A DNA stretch of 6,180 bases. It comes from Desulfobulbus sp. (GTDB taxonomy: Bacteria; Desulfobacterota; Desulfobulbia; Desulfobulbales; Desulfobulbaceae). Location of the stretch: NCBI GenBank assembly GCA_028684915.1, contig JAQUEZ010000327.1, positions 1 to 6,180 on the forward strand. Reading direction: 5' to 3'. Within the stretch, counting starts at the first letter, position 1. Each line of letters starts with the position of its first letter. Shown here in pieces: positions 5,715-6,180 of this stretch. Made by a program: the position numbers and the translations under genes. Below the pieces are notes generated by a model, which searched no databases, was not told the origin of the DNA, and saw only the letters and a program-made list of their open reading frames with translations.

Positions 5715-5853
5715 CACAGCAGAAATCGCAAAGCATGACAATGTCCTTAAGGAACAATGTTTTTCGTGTCTATGTCACGGATACTGTTTTCAATGTGCCA
5801 AAGATATCGGCGGGCATCAGATAAGTTGTTCTCTGCGGCGCGAATGCAGTTGA
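5695..5853 (+). CDS. Possible small cysteine-rich protein (52 aa) overlapping the membrane gene
   Basis: An ATG at 5695 lies inside the last codons of the membrane gene (20-base overlap, other frame), with GGAG at 5681-5684 ten bases upstream. The 52-aa product has seven cysteines, six of them within residues 22-45: CFSCLCHGYCFQC at 22-34, then C45 and C51, with H28 and H41 between. The paired C-x2-C spacings (C22/C25 and C31/C34) look like a small zinc-binding knuckle, although I recognise no family. The overlap and ribosome binding site match the tight packing of the rest of the operon and make it a plausible last gene. Against it, the frame is short and the cysteine pattern could be chance. 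Its stop comes about 50 bp before the convergent hsdR end. Confidence 0.4.
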   Translation: MNVEKLSTAEIAKHDNVLKEQCFSCLCHGYCFQCAKDIGGHQISCSLRRECS

Positions 5854-5868
5854 AATGCTCATGCTCCT

Positions 5869-5886
5869 CTTCAAGGTGTCTTGAAG
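5869..5886. other. Small inverted repeat between the convergent genes
   Basis: CTTCAAG-GTGT-CTTGAAG is a perfect 7-bp stem with a 4-base loop, lying 15 bases after the small ORF and 17 bases beyond the hsdR stop. Its position suits a shared terminator, but the stem is AT-rich and no T-run follows on either strand, so termination is doubtful. Confidence 0.25.
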
Positions 5887-5902
5887 CTAGCGCCAACGCC
5901 TT

Positions 5903-6180
5903 TCAATAGTACTGCCGGATATATCCGAACGCCTTGTCGAAAAGATCCTGGTCCTTGATCTGGTACTTTACATAGATCACTTTGCGCAGAGCCTTCTGAA
6001 CCTCGCGCTCTCCAGCCTTGGTATTTTGCCAACCAGGGAAGCGAACCATTCGTACGATCTCGTCGATGTCGGTTACGATCCGCTCGATCACCATCGGCGT
6101 CTTGCCGTTCTTCACCTCGGCGAACAGGTCGGTCAGGGCCGCTTTGGCCTTGGCCTGTTCATCGACCGGGTCCACCTGCT
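5903..6180 (-). CDS. hsdR: Type I restriction endonuclease subunit R, C-terminal end only
   Basis: The minus-strand frame is open from the right window edge to a TGA at 5905-5903, giving the last 92 or so residues. The sequence (VDPVDEQAKAKAALTDLF, VKNGKTPMVIERIVTDIDEI, RFPGWQNTKAGEREVQKALR, and the end DKAFGYIRQYY) is the well-conserved C-terminus of HsdR, the subunit that carries the nuclease and translocase of type I restriction-modification enzymes. This C-terminal part binds the methyltransferase core rather than performing catalysis. The GTG at 6175 is an internal valine, not a start. The gene converges on the plus-strand operon with about 50 bp between the last possible stop codons. 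HsdS and HsdM would be expected upstream, outside the window to the right. Confidence 0.88.
   Translation of the reverse strand, partial: QVDPVDEQAKAKAALTDLFAEVKNGKTPMVIERIVTDIDEIVRMVRFPGWQNTKAGEREVQKALRKVIYVKYQIKDQDLFDKAFGYIRQYY

Noticed and set aside
5744..5760. Palindrome TCCTTAAGGA as a regulatory site
   Set aside because: Single copy, short, and inside the possible cysteine-rich ORF; expected by chance.
5903..6175. Stand-alone 90-aa gene starting at the GTG at 6175
   Set aside because: The frame continues to the window edge and the sequence is the C-terminus of HsdR, so this is a partial gene and not a small ORF.
1..6180. CRISPR arrays, tRNA or rRNA genes, insertion-sequence ends, att repeats
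   Set aside because: No regularly spaced long repeats, no cloverleaf-like segment and no transposase or terminal inverted repeats were seen.

Overview
The window looks like part of a bacterial defence island, probably from a Gram-negative (proteobacterial) genome. That guess rests on the style of the type I restriction gene at the right edge and on strong Shine-Dalgarno sites; nothing here fixes the taxon. Base composition is mosaic. The regulator genes on the left are visibly AT-rich, the central operon is intermediate and the hsdR end is GC-richer, as expected for a patchwork of acquired modules.

Left block (1-1005, minus strand): a two-gene regulatory cassette of an XRE-type DNA-binding protein followed at once by an ImmA/IrrE-type zinc peptidase that runs off the left edge. 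Divergent control region (1006-1129): four copies of a 14-bp dyad, TYAAC-N4-GTYRA, spaced 22, 40 and 22 bp apart. They overlap the hth ribosome binding site and bracket a good sigma70 promoter that fires rightward. The natural reading is an ImmR/ImmA- or DdrO/IrrE-like switch: the XRE protein represses, and the peptidase relieves repression by cleaving it.

Centre (1130-5714, plus strand): a small basic protein of 57 aa; a 236-bp stretch holding only a doubtful 62-codon ORF; then a tightly spaced three-gene core. The core is a ComEC-like metallo-beta-lactamase-fold hydrolase (379 aa), a 755-aa fusion of E2-like, E1-like and JAB/JAMM domains, and a 250-aa protein with two membrane hairpins. The hydrolase and fusion genes overlap by one base (TAATG), and the membrane gene starts 15 bp after the fusion. 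A 52-codon cysteine-rich ORF overlaps the end of the membrane gene and may be a fourth member.

The core resembles type II CBASS (Cap2 = E1-E2, Cap3 = JAB) in its ubiquitin-like machinery, but within this window there is no CD-NTase and no free ubiquitin-like protein. The metallo-hydrolase occupies the position of the conjugated partner, and its flexible Ala/Gly/Ser-rich tail is a candidate conjugation handle. The membrane protein is the likeliest effector. This is the most interesting system here; its function is inferred from domains and gene order only.

Right edge (5903-6180, minus strand): the C-terminal end of a type I restriction endonuclease subunit HsdR, convergent with the operon.
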